A stretch of DNA of 64,000 nt, from positions 310,001 to 374,000 of the forward strand of contig NZ_AJVF01000041.1 of assembly GCF_000262045.1 (NCBI RefSeq), read 5' to 3'. Positions 40,032-50,206 of this stretch are shown here, piece after piece (positions within the stretch are counted from its first letter, which is position 1; the number at the start of each line of letters is the position of its first letter). The position numbers and the translations under genes were made by a program. Source of the DNA: Bacillus siamensis KCTC 13613. GTDB taxonomy: Bacteria > Bacillota > Bacilli > Bacillales > Bacillaceae. A model generated the notes under the pieces. That model worked only from the letters and a program-made list of their open reading frames with translations. It ran no database searches and was not told the DNA's origin.

Positions 40032-40529
40032 ATGAATGTTCGTGAGTCGGAACTTCCGGGCATCGGCCAGAAAGTCGAAATCATTACGAAAAATCATGAT
40101 AAAATCAGTATTATTCTCCATGATGACGGCAGAAGAGAGCTCTATTACTTCGATGAGAAAGACCATGACGAATGCTTGGCATCCGTTGAATTTAACGATG
40201 AAGAGGCGAGGCAGATTTCCGCTATTTTAGGCGGGATGACGTATAAGCCGAAAGCGCTGGAATCTGTGGAAGTTGCACTTGATGATCTCGTTATTGAGTG
40301 GTTTAAAGCCGAATCCCGCGCACCGGCTGTCAGCCGCACAATCGGAGATTTGGATATCAAGAAGCATTACAACGTCCAGATTATTGCGATCGTTAAGAAA
40401 AACCGGCAAAAACAGCTGAGTCCCGGCATTGATACTGTAATTGAAGAAGGGGACACCCTCGTCTTATCCGGGGAAAGAAGCGGATTGAAAAGGCTGGTCC
40501 GTGAGCAGTTAACGGCCCGGATTTCCTGA
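40032..40529 (+). CDS. yrvC: TrkA-C (RCK) domain protein YrvC
   Basis: 165 residues resembling KhtT, the regulatory subunit of a K+/H+ antiporter. The N-terminal half begins MNVRESELPGIGQKVEIIT, and a C-terminal RCK_C/TrkA_C domain (about 85-160) includes IGDLDIKKHYNVQIIAIVKKNRQKQLSPGIDTVIEEGDTLVL. No antiporter subunit is encoded beside it, so it may act elsewhere; ligand and partner are not known. ATG 40032 follows AGGAGGG. Confidence 0.86.
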   Translation: MNVRESELPGIGQKVEIITKNHDKISIILHDDGRRELYYFDEKDHDECLASVEFNDEEARQISAILGGMTYKPKALESVEVALDDLVIEWFKAESRAPAVSRTIGDLDIKKHYNVQIIAIVKKNRQKQLSPGIDTVIEEGDTLVLSGERSGLKRLVREQLTARIS

Positions 40530-40592
40530 GACCGGGGTTTAATCCCTGGAAAATGAGGGAAAAGATAAGAATTAATAATTGGGGGCTGACGT

Positions 40593-40919
40593 ATGAATAA
40601 ACAATGGACTATTATATTCGCTTTACTATTTACTCTGATTGTCGCCATTTTTGCTGTCATTAACGTGCGGGCGGTTGAGGTTGATTATCTGTTCGGCACC
40701 GCTGAATGGCCGCTGATTTTAGTCATTTTAGGCTCTGTGTTAATGGGAGCGCTGATCGTATTTTCAGCCGGTATATTTCAAGTGATGAAGCTGAAGCGGG
40801 AAATTAAAATGCTGCGGAAAGAAAACAGATCCGCTGCTGAATTGCCGGCTGATCCGGACGGCAGAAAACCGGCCGCACCGCCGGAAGAAATACTGGAAGA
40901 GAAAAAAGGATCAGAATAA
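40593..40919 (+). CDS. yrvD: LapA-domain membrane protein YrvD
   Basis: 108 residues: two transmembrane helices (about 5-24 and 40-62) with INVRAVEVDYLFGTAEWPLILVILGSVLMGALI, the DUF1049/LapA signature, then a charged tail KLKREIKMLRKEN. Function unknown. ATG 40593 follows GGGGG after yrvC by 63 bases, so it is probably co-transcribed. Confidence 0.85.
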   Translation: MNKQWTIIFALLFTLIVAIFAVINVRAVEVDYLFGTAEWPLILVILGSVLMGALIVFSAGIFQVMKLKREIKMLRKENRSAAELPADPDGRKPAAPPEEILEEKKGSE

Positions 40920-40974
40920 CATTTGAAACCCCTCAGTCCGCTCTAGTATAATAGGGTGGTTGAGGGGTGAATTT

Positions 40975-43335
40975 ATGTTAGCGTCAAAAATGCGCTGGGA
41001 AATCCAGCAGCCGGATCAGGAAAAGGTCAAATCACTCACAGAACAATTGGACATAACACCTCTTGTGGCATCGCTGCTTGTAAAAAGAGGTTTTGATACT
41101 GCCGAAAGCGCAAGGCATTTTTTACATACAAAGGATGCAGACTTTTATGACCCGTATGAATTAAAAGGAATGCGGGAAGCAGTTGATCGGATAAAGCTGG
41201 CGGTTTCTCAAGGGGAACCGATTATGATTTACGGAGATTACGATGCAGACGGCGTTACAAGCACATCAGTGATGCTGACGGCACTCAGACAGCTGTCAGC
41301 AAACGTTGACTTTTATATTCCCGACCGTTTCACAGAAGGCTACGGCCCGAATGAACAAGCTTTCCGCTCCATAAAAGAGCGGGGTTTTTCGCTTATCATT
41401 ACAGTGGATACGGGCATCGCCGCCGTTCATGAAGCTGAAGTCGCAAAAGAGCTGGGCCTAGACGTCATTATTACCGACCACCATGAGCCGGGACCCGAGC
41501 TTCCTGACGTATTTGCGATCATCCACCCGAAGCAGCCGGGCTGCAGCTATCCGTTTAAAGAATTGGCCGGCGTCGGTGTGGCGTTTAAGCTTGCCCACGC
41601 GCTTACGGGTTCTTTGCCGAAAGCTATGCTGGACTTAGCGGCAATCGGTACGGTTGCGGATCTGGTGCCGCTGCACGATGAAAACAGATTAATTGCGTCA
41701 CTTGGGATCGAAAAGCTTCGGACGACAAATCGGCCGGGTCTCAAAGCTCTGATTAAGCTTTCCGGCGGGGATATCGGACAAGCTGATGAGGAAACGATCG
41801 GGTTTCAGGTTGCACCGAGGCTGAATGCCGTCGGAAGAATAGAACAAGCTGATCCCGCCGTGCACCTGCTGATGACCGAAGACCAGTTTGAAGCGGAGGA
41901 ATTGGCTTCGGATATTGACCGGCTGAATAAGGAACGCCAGAAAATGGTGAAAACCATGACCGAAGAGGCTGTTGAAATGGTTCAGCAGCAAGACGGAAAC
42001 CCGTCTGCCATTGTAGTGGCAAAAGCCGGCTGGAACCCGGGGGTTGTCGGGATTGTCGCATCGAAGCTCGCTGAACGTTTTTATCGCCCCGCTGTCGTGC
42101 TGGGGATAGATGAGGAGCAGGGAATCGCCAAAGGATCGGCGCGAAGCATCAGGGGTTTCAACCTTTTTACGAGCCTTTCACAGTGCAGAGACATTCTTCC
42201 TCATTTCGGCGGGCATCCGATGGCCGCAGGAATGACTTTAAAGGCTGAAGATGTGCCGGATTTAAGAGACAGGCTGAATCAATTGGCTGAAGAAACCCTT
42301 ACGGAAGAGGATTTTATCCCGATTCAGGAGGTTGATCTTGTCTGCGGCGTCGAAGACATAACCGTTGAAAGCATTACAGAATTGAATATGCTCTCGCCGT
42401 TCGGCATGCTTAACCCTAAACCGCATGTCATGGTGGAAAACGCCGTGCTTGATGAAGTGCGCCTGATCGGAGCGAATAAAAATCACGTGAAAATGACGGT
42501 GAAAAATGATGCCGCCGTTCTCGACTGCGTCGGCTTTAACAAAGGAGAGCTGGAAGCCGGAATTGTCCCCGGATCAGCGATTTCCATTGTCGGCGAAATG
42601 TCCATTAATGAATGGAACAACAGAAAGAAACCCCAGCTGATGATTAAAGACGCTGCGGTGCTGGAATGGCAGCTTTTTGATATCAGAGGCAAGCGGACGT
42701 GGGAAGATACGGTTGCTGCGCTGCCGAAGGAAAAACGGGTGCTCATCAGTTTTAACGAAAAAACTGCCCGAAAACTTCGTGGCGAAGAGCTGCCGGACGA
42801 GCTGGTTCAGATCACGTCGGAATCCGAGGCGGAGGATCTTCCGCTTGACGGAAAGTATGCCGTCTTTCTGGATGTGCCGCCGTCAGAGGAGCGGCTCAAG
42901 CGTTTGCTTGACGGGAAGAAGCCGGAACGGATTTATTTTGTTTTTATCAATCATGAAGAACATTTTCTGTCCTCATTTCCATCGCGGAGTGATTTCAAGT
43001 GGTTTTACGCATTTCTCTTGAAAAGGGGCAATTTTGACTTAAGTAAGCATGGTTCGGAGCTTGCGAGACACAAAGGATGGTCAATTGACACAATCAATTT
43101 CATGACAAAGGTGTTTTTTGATCTCGGTTTTGTTAAAATAGAAGATGGTGTGCTGTCTGTCGTGAGCGGCGCGAAAAAACGCGACCTTGCAGATTCGCAA
43201 ACCTACCAGGTAAAACAGCAGCTGATGGAATTAGACCAGAAGCTCAATTATTCCGCGGCTCATGAGCTGAAGGAATGGCTGAATAAGCTGATGAACCAAG
43301 GTTCAGAGGCTTATGAAAGTACGAGGAGGACATAG
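40975..43335 (+). CDS. recJ: Single-strand DNA exonuclease RecJ
   Basis: A 5'-3' exonuclease of recombination and mismatch repair. 786 residues with DHH-family motifs DYDADG (88-93) and DHHE (167-170), a DHHA1 domain near 350-450, an OB-fold part, and the extra C-terminal domain of Firmicutes RecJ. ATG 40975 follows GAGGGGTG; the upstream frame at 40960 has no site. A -10-like TATAAT (40947-40952) lies just before it. apt follows after five bases. Confidence 0.96.
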   Translation: MLASKMRWEIQQPDQEKVKSLTEQLDITPLVASLLVKRGFDTAESARHFLHTKDADFYDPYELKGMREAVDRIKLAVSQGEPIMIYGDYDADGVTSTSVMLTALRQLSANVDFYIPDRFTEGYGPNEQAFRSIKERGFSLIITVDTGIAAVHEAEVAKELGLDVIITDHHEPGPELPDVFAIIHPKQPGCSYPFKELAGVGVAFKLAHALTGSLPKAMLDLAAIGTVADLVPLHDENRLIASLGIEKLRTTNRPGLKALIKLSGGDIGQADEETIGFQVAPRLNAVGRIEQADPAVHLLMTEDQFEAEELASDIDRLNKERQKMVKTMTEEAVEMVQQQDGNPSAIVVAKAGWNPGVVGIVASKLAERFYRPAVVLGIDEEQGIAKGSARSIRGFNLFTSLSQCRDILPHFGGHPMAAGMTLKAEDVPDLRDRLNQLAEETLTEEDFIPIQEVDLVCGVEDITVESITELNMLSPFGMLNPKPHVMVENAVLDEVRLIGANKNHVKMTVKNDAAVLDCVGFNKGELEAGIVPGSAISIVGEMSINEWNNRKKPQLMIKDAAVLEWQLFDIRGKRTWEDTVAALPKEKRVLISFNEKTARKLRGEELPDELVQITSESEAEDLPLDGKYAVFLDVPPSEERLKRLLDGKKPERIYFVFINHEEHFLSSFPSRSDFKWFYAFLLKRGNFDLSKHGSELARHKGWSIDTINFMTKVFFDLGFVKIEDGVLSVVSGAKKRDLADSQTYQVKQQLMELDQKLNYSAAHELKEWLNKLMNQGSEAYESTRRT

Positions 43336-43340
43336 AACAG

Positions 43341-43853
43341 ATGGATCTTAAAAAATATGTAACAATTGTGCCCGATTACCCGAAAGAAGGGGTACAATTT
43401 AAAGATATTACGACATTGATGGACAAAGGCGACGTATACCGTTACGCCACTGACCAAATTGTTGAATATGCAAAAGAAAAAGAAATTGACTTAGTTGTCG
43501 GGCCTGAAGCGCGCGGCTTTATTATCGGCTGTCCGGTTGCATACGCTCTCGGAGTCGGTTTTGCGCCGGTTCGGAAAGAAGGAAAACTTCCGCGTGAAGT
43601 CATTAAAGTCGATTACGGTTTGGAGTACGGAAAAGACGTACTGACGATTCATAAAGATGCGATCCTGCCGGGACAGCGCGTGCTGATTACTGATGACTTG
43701 CTTGCAACAGGCGGCACGATCGAAGCAACGATTAAGCTTGTCGAAGAACTGGGCGGCGTCGTAGCCGGTATTGCGTTTTTAATCGAGCTTTCTTACCTTG
43801 ACGGCAGAGACAAGCTTGACGATTACGATATTTTAACATTAATGAAATATTAA
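43341..43853 (+). CDS. apt: Adenine phosphoribosyltransferase
   Basis: Salvages adenine to AMP with PRPP. 170 residues with the PRPP loop [13 protein letters not shown] (about 112-124) and the VGPEARGFI stretch. ATG 43341 overlaps the end of the ribosome site AGGAGG (43323-43328), located in the recJ 3' end. Terminator follows. In many Bacillus the order recJ-apt-relA is kept. Confidence 0.98.
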   Translation: MDLKKYVTIVPDYPKEGVQFKDITTLMDKGDVYRYATDQIVEYAKEKEIDLVVGPEARGFIIGCPVAYALGVGFAPVRKEGKLPREVIKVDYGLEYGKDVLTIHKDAILPGQRVLITDDLLATGGTIEATIKLVEELGGVVAGIAFLIELSYLDGRDKLDDYDILTLMKY

Positions 43854-43863
43854 CCGCATATGG

Positions 43864-43893
43864 AAAAAAGCACTCGAGTCAGGGTGCTTTTTT
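43864..43893 (+). terminator. Terminator of recJ-apt
   Basis: Stem aaaaaagcac / gtgctttttt. Confidence 0.88.
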
Positions 43894-43945
43894 CCTATTA
43901 TTTCATCATCCTGACAGATTCTTTAGGTGTTTTGAACTTCTGCCC

Positions 43946-43974
43946 TTTACATCTCTCGTTTTTTTCTTGATAAT
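43946..43974 (+). promoter_or_regulatory. SigA promoter of relA
   Basis: TTTACA (43946-43951), 17 bases, then GATAAT (43969-43974). Confidence 0.65.
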
Positions 43975-44010
43975 AAACTAATACAGTTTACATTTAAAAA
44001 AGGTGATTCC

Positions 44011-46215
44011 ATGGCGAACGAACAAGTATTGACTGCCGAGCAAGTAATAGATAAAGCGCGCACGTATCTGCCGGAGGAGCAGATTGCGTTTGTTGAGAAA
44101 GCTTACCTGTATGCGCAAGACGCGCATCGCGAACAGTACCGCAAATCAGGTGAGCCGTACATCATTCATCCGATTCAGGTGGCGGGAATCCTCGTCGATC
44201 TGGAAATGGACCCTTCCACGATTGCGGGCGGTTTTCTGCATGATGTGGTGGAAGACACGGATGTCACCCTCGATGACCTGAAGGAAGCATTCTCTGAAGA
44301 AGTGGCGATGCTTGTCGACGGTGTAACGAAGCTCGGTAAAATTAAGTATAAATCTCAAGAAGAGCAGCAGGCGGAAAACCACCGAAAAATGTTTGTCGCT
44401 ATGGCTCAGGATATCAGAGTCATATTGATCAAGCTGGCGGATCGCCTTCATAATATGCGGACGTTAAAGCATCTTCCGCAGGAAAAGCAGCGGAGAATTT
44501 CAAATGAGACGCTGGAAATTTTCGCTCCGCTGGCACATCGGCTCGGGATTTCGAAAATTAAATGGGAGCTTGAAGATACCGCTCTCCGTTATTTGAATCC
44601 TCAGCAATACTACAGAATCGTCAACCTCATGAAGAAAAAGCGCGCGGAACGCGAACTTTATGTCGAAGAGGTTGTCAATGAAGTCAAAAAACGCGTCGAA
44701 GAAGTGAATATCAAAGCGGACTTTTCAGGCCGTCCGAAGCATATCTACAGTATTTACCGCAAGATGGCGCTGCAAAATAAACAGTTCAATGAAATATATG
44801 ATCTGCTCGCCGTCCGTATTCTTGTCGGAAGCATTAAAGACTGCTACGCCGTACTCGGCATTATTCATACGTGCTGGAAGCCGATGCCGGGCAGATTCAA
44901 GGATTATATTGCGATGCCTAAGCCGAATATGTATCAGTCCCTGCATACGACCGTAATCGGGCCTAAGGGTGATCCGCTGGAAGTGCAGATCAGAACATTT
45001 GAGATGCATGAGATCGCTGAATACGGGGTAGCCGCGCACTGGGCATATAAAGAAGGCAAGGCTGCAAACGAAGAAGCGACATTTGAGAAAAAACTGTCCT
45101 GGTTCCGCGAAATTCTGGAATTCCAAAACGAGTCTACCGACGCGGAAGAATTTATGGAATCGCTGAAAATCGATCTGTTTTCTGACATGGTATACGTATT
45201 TACGCCAAAAGGCGATGTCATTGAACTGCCGTCAGGCTCTGTGCCGATTGATTTTTCCTACAGGATTCACTCGGAAATCGGCAATAAAACAATCGGAGCG
45301 AAAGTGAACGGGAAAATGGTGACGCTTGACCATAAGCTCCGGACGGGCGACATCGTTGAAATCCTGACGTCCAAGCATTCGTACGGACCGAGCCAAGACT
45401 GGGTCAAACTCGCTCAGACGTCGCAGGCCAAACACAAAATCCGCCAGTTCTTTAAGAAACAGCGCCGTGAAGAAAACGTCGAAAAAGGCCGTGAACTTGT
45501 CGAGAAAGAAATTAAAAATCTTGATTTTGAAGTGAAGGATGTTTTAACGCTCGAAAACCTTCAAAAGGTTGCCGACAAGTTTAATTTCTCAAATGAAGAG
45601 GATATGTACGCGGCTGTCGGGTATAACGGCATTACCGCTTTGCAGGTGGCCAACAGGCTCACTGAAAAAGAACGGAAGCAGCGTGATCAGGAAGAGCAGG
45701 AAAAAATCGTTCAGGAAGTCGCTTCCGAGCCGAAACAGTATCCGCAAGGAAGAAAACGGGAAGCGGGTGTGCGCGTGAAAGGCATCGACAACCTTCTCGT
45801 CCGTTTGTCGAAATGCTGCAATCCCGTGCCCGGAGACCATATTGTCGGTTTTATTACAAAAGGCCGCGGTGTATCCGTTCACCGTGATGACTGTCCGAAT
45901 GTAAAAACGAATGAAGCGCAGGAACGTCTGATCCCTGTTGAATGGGAACATGAATCACAGGTTCAAAGACGCAAAGAATATAACGTTGAGATTGAGATTT
46001 TGGGGTATGACCGTCTCGGGCTGTTAAATGAAGTACTCCAGGCCGTAAATGAAACGAAAACCAACATTTCGTCTGTATCCGGCAAATCCGACCGCAATAA
46101 AGTCGCTACGATTCATATGGCGATTTTTATTCAAAACATCAATCATCTGCATAAAGTGGTCGAGCGGATTAAGCAGATCAGAGACATCTATTCAGTCCGA
46201 CGGGTTATGAACTAA
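44011..46215 (+). CDS. relA: Bifunctional (p)ppGpp synthetase/hydrolase Rel
   Basis: Makes and breaks the stringent-response alarmone. 734 residues. The N-terminal HD hydrolase has His53 and the HD pair 77-78 ([10 protein letters not shown]), intact, so it is bifunctional. The synthetase domain (about 190-340) includes [22 protein letters not shown] and [15 protein letters not shown] domain (about 390-455), a zinc-finger-like CCNPVPGD near 590 and a C-terminal ACT domain (about 660-734) follow. ATG 44011 follows AAAGGTG. dtd lies 12 bases downstream. Confidence 0.98.
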   Translation: MANEQVLTAEQVIDKARTYLPEEQIAFVEKAYLYAQDAHREQYRKSGEPYIIHPIQVAGILVDLEMDPSTIAGGFLHDVVEDTDVTLDDLKEAFSEEVAMLVDGVTKLGKIKYKSQEEQQAENHRKMFVAMAQDIRVILIKLADRLHNMRTLKHLPQEKQRRISNETLEIFAPLAHRLGISKIKWELEDTALRYLNPQQYYRIVNLMKKKRAERELYVEEVVNEVKKRVEEVNIKADFSGRPKHIYSIYRKMALQNKQFNEIYDLLAVRILVGSIKDCYAVLGIIHTCWKPMPGRFKDYIAMPKPNMYQSLHTTVIGPKGDPLEVQIRTFEMHEIAEYGVAAHWAYKEGKAANEEATFEKKLSWFREILEFQNESTDAEEFMESLKIDLFSDMVYVFTPKGDVIELPSGSVPIDFSYRIHSEIGNKTIGAKVNGKMVTLDHKLRTGDIVEILTSKHSYGPSQDWVKLAQTSQAKHKIRQFFKKQRREENVEKGRELVEKEIKNLDFEVKDVLTLENLQKVADKFNFSNEEDMYAAVGYNGITALQVANRLTEKERKQRDQEEQEKIVQEVASEPKQYPQGRKREAGVRVKGIDNLLVRLSKCCNPVPGDHIVGFITKGRGVSVHRDDCPNVKTNEAQERLIPVEWEHESQVQRRKEYNVEIEILGYDRLGLLNEVLQAVNETKTNISSVSGKSDRNKVATIHMAIFIQNINHLHKVVERIKQIRDIYSVRRVMN

Positions 46216-46227
46216 AAGGAGCTTGCT

Positions 46228-46671
46228 ATGAAATTAGTTGTTCAGCGTGTAACAGAAGCGAGTGTGACGGTTGACGGCGCTGTCGCCGGCCGGATCGGAC
46301 CCGGTATTATGGCGCTTGTCGGCGTCACTCATGAAGATACAGAGGAAGATGCCGCTTACTTGGCGGATAAAATCGTGAATCTCCGGATTTTTGAGGACGA
46401 AAGCGGCAAGATGAATTTATCGCTTTTAGATACGGGCGGAGAGATTTTATCAGTTTCCCAGTTTACGCTTTACGGCGAAACAAAGAAAGGGAGACGCCCG
46501 AATTTTATGAATGCGGCCAAACCGGATCAGGCTCTGCTCCTTTATGAAAAGTGGAACGAACTTCTTCGGGAAAAAGGAGTCAAAGTTGAAACGGGAATAT
46601 TCGGGGCCATGATGGATGTTCAGCTGACGAATTCCGGGCCCGTTACATTGATTATGGATTCTAAACAATAA
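46228..46671 (+). CDS. dtd: D-aminoacyl-tRNA deacylase
   Basis: Hydrolyses D-amino acids from mischarged tRNA. 147 residues with the two family motifs that build the active site across the dimer: SQFTLYG (about 78-84) and TNSGPVTL (about 136-143). ATG 46228 follows AAGGAGC. It shares the relA transcript and ends at a bidirectional terminator. Confidence 0.96.
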   Translation: MKLVVQRVTEASVTVDGAVAGRIGPGIMALVGVTHEDTEEDAAYLADKIVNLRIFEDESGKMNLSLLDTGGEILSVSQFTLYGETKKGRRPNFMNAAKPDQALLLYEKWNELLREKGVKVETGIFGAMMDVQLTNSGPVTLIMDSKQ

Positions 46672-46700
46672 AAAAAGCTGCCGTTCGGCAGCTTTTTTTA
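46671..46700. terminator. Bidirectional terminator between dtd and yrvJ
   Basis: Stem aaaaaagctgcc / cggcagctttttt around a short loop, overlapping the yrvJ stop codon. Confidence 0.93.
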
Positions 46701-48260
46701 TGATTGAAAATAATGTTCCAATCCGCTTTCAATTCCGTCTGTCACTTTTTCCTGGTAAGAGCCGCTATGTATGATTGTTTCTTCTTGCGGTTGACTGAGA
46801 TAGCCGAGCTCATACAGCAGGGCAGGCCGTTTATTTTCCCTCAGGACGTAATAATCTCCAAACAGAACGCCGCGATCAGGAATAGGTGAACGCTTCGCTA
46901 CTTCAGAATGGACGTCTGAGGCAAGCTGACGGTCCTTAGACGGACTGTAATAATAAGCCGTGCTTCCTCTTGTTGACGTATCGGCATAGCTGTCATAGTG
47001 GATGCTGATAAAGGCATCCGCATTCCGGTAATGGGACGTTGAAACCCTGGCCTGCAGGCTGATAAATGTATCATCCTGCCTTGTGATATACACGTTTGCC
47101 CCGGCGGCTCTCAATTTTCCGGCTAACAGCTTAGCTGTTTTAATCGTTACGTTTTTTTCAAACTTTCCGGAGTAGCCGATCGTTCCGCTGTCTTTTCCTC
47201 CGTGTCCGGGATCAACGACGATCGTTTTGTTTTTGAGCGATCCGCTGCCGCCTGACGTGTTGGGAGAAGGTGCTTCTCCTGTTTCTTCACCGCTTTTTGA
47301 CGTTTGCACGACCCAGTTTGCCACATATGCCGTTTGTCCGTTTTCCAGCCGGACTTCATACCACTTGCCGCTTGAACCGACAATCGGATAGGCTGCGCCT
47401 TTATCCGCTCTTTTTACGATAGAAGCGGAAGTCGAGGCTGAGCTCCTTAGGTTGGTGCCGCCGTAAACGATATACGCTTTTTTCGAGGAGCCTGAGCCCT
47501 CAGAGCCGTCTCCCGATTCGGACGGGGTGTCCGATGAGTCGGAATCCTTTATGATGTAGTGGCTTGCTGCCCAGCCTTTTTGCCCGTTTGCTTCAATTTT
47601 CAGCCAGCCGTGGTCTTCGCTTAAGATGGAAACCTTTGCTCCGCGTGATAATTTAGTGATAATCGCTGAATCATGTGACGCTGCACTTCTGACATTCAAT
47701 GAAGAAACGCCTACCGTCCCGTTCTTTGAACCGTTTTGGGATGAAGTTGCTTTCGTATCCGATCCGCCGCTGTCTGCGGTGACGTATTCGGAAGAAACCC
47801 ACCCGCTTGTGCCTTGATAAGAAATATTCACCCAGCCGCTGTTCTTGTCCAGCACAGAAGCATGTGCGCCTTGCGGAAGTTTGCCGATGACTTCATATGA
47901 TGTCCCCGGGCCTTTTCTGATGCGGAGATCAGGGTCGTTGGAAGTGACCGTTCCGCTTGTGGCGGATGAATGGTCTGCTCCTCCGGCTGTTTTTGATATC
48001 AGCCAGGAAACGACCCATCCGGTCTTACCGGGACTCAGCTGGAGCTGTACCCAGTCTCCCTCTTCTTTTGTGATCGGGTATCTTTCCCCTTTTTTCACTT
48101 CAGCCTTTATTCCATAGCTCAGGCCGGGACCGCCTCTGACATTGATCTTGTCTGTCGCGATAACCGCTTCTCCCTCAGCGGCGATTGCGGTATGAAATGA
48201 CGGAAGAAGTGCCGTGATGATGACGCCGCATAAAATAAGAGCAAGAGTTTTCTTATTCAT
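46698..48260 (-). CDS. yrvJ: N-acetylmuramoyl-L-alanine amidase YrvJ with four SH3b repeats
   Basis: A secreted cell-wall hydrolase. 520 residues: a signal peptide (1-27, ending TAIA before AEGE), then four bacterial SH3 repeats at about 32-88, 104-162, 182-237 and 262-318, each with an (I/L)N(V/L)R-like start and a GW near its end. An Amidase_3 zinc domain covers about 346-516. Zinc ligands His353 (VDPGHGGKDSG), Glu368 and His421 (ISIHYDS) and the catalytic Glu484 (LLYELGYLS) are all present, so it should be active. ATG 48258-48260 is preceded by AAGGAGG on the minus strand. Divergent from yrzK. Confidence 0.93.
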   Translation of the reverse strand: MNKKTLALILCGVIITALLPSFHTAIAAEGEAVIATDKINVRGGPGLSYGIKAEVKKGERYPITKEEGDWVQLQLSPGKTGWVVSWLISKTAGGADHSSATSGTVTSNDPDLRIRKGPGTSYEVIGKLPQGAHASVLDKNSGWVNISYQGTSGWVSSEYVTADSGGSDTKATSSQNGSKNGTVGVSSLNVRSAASHDSAIITKLSRGAKVSILSEDHGWLKIEANGQKGWAASHYIIKDSDSSDTPSESGDGSEGSGSSKKAYIVYGGTNLRSSASTSASIVKRADKGAAYPIVGSSGKWYEVRLENGQTAYVANWVVQTSKSGEETGEAPSPNTSGGSGSLKNKTIVVDPGHGGKDSGTIGYSGKFEKNVTIKTAKLLAGKLRAAGANVYITRQDDTFISLQARVSTSHYRNADAFISIHYDSYADTSTRGSTAYYYSPSKDRQLASDVHSEVAKRSPIPDRGVLFGDYYVLRENKRPALLYELGYLSQPQEETIIHSGSYQEKVTDGIESGLEHYFQS

Positions 48261-48390
48261 GGCTGTCCTCCTTTCTGAACTAACTAAAATACATTCTTGT
48301 ATAATATCGTATTTTCCTTGTTGAATGTTAAATAAAAATAAAATGGTTTGTTTATACTAGTTGTAAATACAGCGAAAAGGTGTGCAAATC

Positions 48391-48561
48391 ATGAAATATC
48401 AACCAAAAATGGGACGCGCGCTGCACGATGCGGAAGGAAATCTGCACTTCAGTGATCAGAGCGATAAAGAGAAGGCGGGTTTTCTTGAAGAGACGGCGAC
48501 GGAGTTCGGTCTTTTATCGAAAGATGCAGTCGCAAGGAAAAACAGACGGAATAAAACTTGA
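48391..48561 (+). CDS. yrzK: Small protein YrzK
   Basis: ATG 48391 lies eight bases after GAAAAGGTG and opens a 56-codon frame ending at TGA 48559-48561. The product is charged and probably soluble ([20 protein letters not shown], then an acidic middle and a basic end [10 protein letters not shown]). A gene of this kind, yrzK, is recalled between yrvJ and hisS in B. subtilis. The function is unknown. The -35 of the next promoter overlaps its stop codon, so the downstream T-box unit begins directly after it. Confidence 0.78.
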   Translation: MKYQPKMGRALHDAEGNLHFSDQSDKEKAGFLEETATEFGLLSKDAVARKNRRNKT

Positions 48562-48589
48562 CAGGGGAGTGCAATCCCATTATTATAAT
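48558..48589 (+). promoter_or_regulatory. SigA promoter of hisS-aspS
   Basis: Consensus TTGACA (48558-48563). The -10 is TATTAT (48581-48586) at 17 bases; TATAAT (48584-48589) lies at 20. The -35 overlaps the yrzK stop. Confidence 0.75.
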
Positions 48590-48595
48590 AGAAAT

Positions 48596-48887
48596 TGATG
48601 TACATAAGTCAAAATAACGATTTTGAACCGATAATGGAGAAGAGTAGGTCAGAATGCATGGAGAAGAGAGGAACCGTCCCGGGCTGAAAGCGGATCCGCA
48701 CTGCATCTTTCTCGAAACAACACTCCGGAGGTTCCCTGCTGAACGCTTTTGCGAGTCATTAGGCAGCGGACGTGAACCTGCGTTAACGGTCAGAGCGGGG
48801 ATGCTTCAGCATTCCAACTAGGGTGGCACCACGGGTATAACTCTCGTCCCTACTATACATGTATAGTAGGAGCGGGAGTTTTTTTAT
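48596..48887 (+). promoter_or_regulatory. T-box leader riboswitch of hisS-aspS
   Basis: The T-box core tagggtggcaccacggg is at 48820-48835. A very long terminator follows (ctctcgtccctactata paired with tatagtaggagcgggag, then seven T's, 48841-48887). Stem I upstream has an AGTA motif (about 48642). CAC at 48699-48701 is a possible histidine specifier; both His and Asp enzymes lie downstream, and I did not fold the RNA to decide. Confidence 0.92.
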
Positions 48888-48917
48888 TTGAAGAAAGACA
48901 TTAAGGAGGCCTGTTAC

Positions 48918-50192
48918 ATGGCATATCACATTCCAAGAGGCACACAGGATATACTGCCGGGTGAATCAGACAGATGGCAGTTCGTCGAACAAATTATGAG
49001 AGAGACGTGCCGCACTTATCAATATAAAGAAATCCGCACGCCGATTTTCGAGCATACGGAATTGTTCGCAAGAGGCGTCGGTGAGTCTACAGATATCGTG
49101 CAGAAAGAAATGTACACGTTCGAAGACCGTAAAGGGAGAAGCCTGACGCTTCGGCCGGAAGGAACAGCCGCTGCAGTCCGCGCGTTCAATGAAAATAAAT
49201 TATTTGCGAACCCGGTGCAGCCGACGAAGCTGTATTATGTCGGACCGATGTTCCGTTATGAACGTCCGCAGACGGGACGCTTCCGCCAATTCTATCAATT
49301 CGGAATTGAAGCGATCGGCTCCAAAGATCCGGCTGTGGATGCAGAAGTCATTGCGCTTGCGATGAGCATTTACCGTAAAGCCGGTTTGAAAAATGTCAAG
49401 CTTGTGCTGAACAGCCTCGGTGACCAGGAGAGCCGCAAAGCCTACCGTGAAGCACTCGTCAAACATTTTGAACCGCGCATCGGAGAATTTTGCTCAGACT
49501 GCCAGTCGCGCCTGCACACAAACCCGCTCAGAATTCTTGATTGCAAGAAAGACAGAGAACATGAACTGATGAAATCGGCACCGTCCATTCTTGATTACTT
49601 AAATGAAGAATCAGCCGCTTATTTTGAGAAAGTCAAACAATACTTAAACGATCTCGGCATCCCGTTTGAAATTGATCCGAACCTTGTCAGAGGGCTTGAT
49701 TACTACAATCATACCGCTTTTGAAATCATGAGCAACGCGGAAGGTTTCGGAGCGATTACAACACTTGCCGGAGGGGGCCGCTATGACGGGCTTGTTGAAC
49801 AGATCGGCGGACCTGAAGCGCCGGGTATCGGATTTGCGATGAGCATCGAACGTCTGCTGGCAGCCATTGACGCTGAGAAAGCAGAGCTTCCCGTCAACCA
49901 GGGGATTGACTGCTATATCGTGACGCTAGGAGAAAAAGCGAAGGATTATTCCGTATCCCTCGTGTACAAACTGAGAGAAGCGGGCATCTCAAGTGAAATT
50001 GATTATGAAAACAAAAAAATGAAGGGCCAATTCAAAACGGCTGACCGTCTCGGCGCACGCTTTATTGCGATTTTAGGGGAAGATGAACTTGCCCAAAATA
50101 AAATCAATGTAAAAGATGCGGAAACAGGCGAGCAGCGTGAAGTGGTGTTAGACGAGCTGATACAAGTGTTAAAGGCAGATCAAAAGCAGTGA
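48918..50192 (+). CDS. hisS: Histidyl-tRNA synthetase
   Basis: A class II synthetase charging tRNA-His. 424 residues with motif 2 ([24 protein letters not shown]), the histidine-specific [15 protein letters not shown], motif 3 ([12 protein letters not shown]), and the C-terminal anticodon-binding domain. ATG 48918 is eight bases after AAGGAGG and gives [15 protein letters not shown]; the longer frame from 48888 runs out of the T-box terminator and is not used. The aspS ribosome site overlaps its end. Confidence 0.98.
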   Translation: MAYHIPRGTQDILPGESDRWQFVEQIMRETCRTYQYKEIRTPIFEHTELFARGVGESTDIVQKEMYTFEDRKGRSLTLRPEGTAAAVRAFNENKLFANPVQPTKLYYVGPMFRYERPQTGRFRQFYQFGIEAIGSKDPAVDAEVIALAMSIYRKAGLKNVKLVLNSLGDQESRKAYREALVKHFEPRIGEFCSDCQSRLHTNPLRILDCKKDREHELMKSAPSILDYLNEESAAYFEKVKQYLNDLGIPFEIDPNLVRGLDYYNHTAFEIMSNAEGFGAITTLAGGGRYDGLVEQIGGPEAPGIGFAMSIERLLAAIDAEKAELPVNQGIDCYIVTLGEKAKDYSVSLVYKLREAGISSEIDYENKKMKGQFKTADRLGARFIAILGEDELAQNKINVKDAETGEQREVVLDELIQVLKADQKQ

Positions 50193-50206
50193 AGGAGAGG
50201 AACGCT

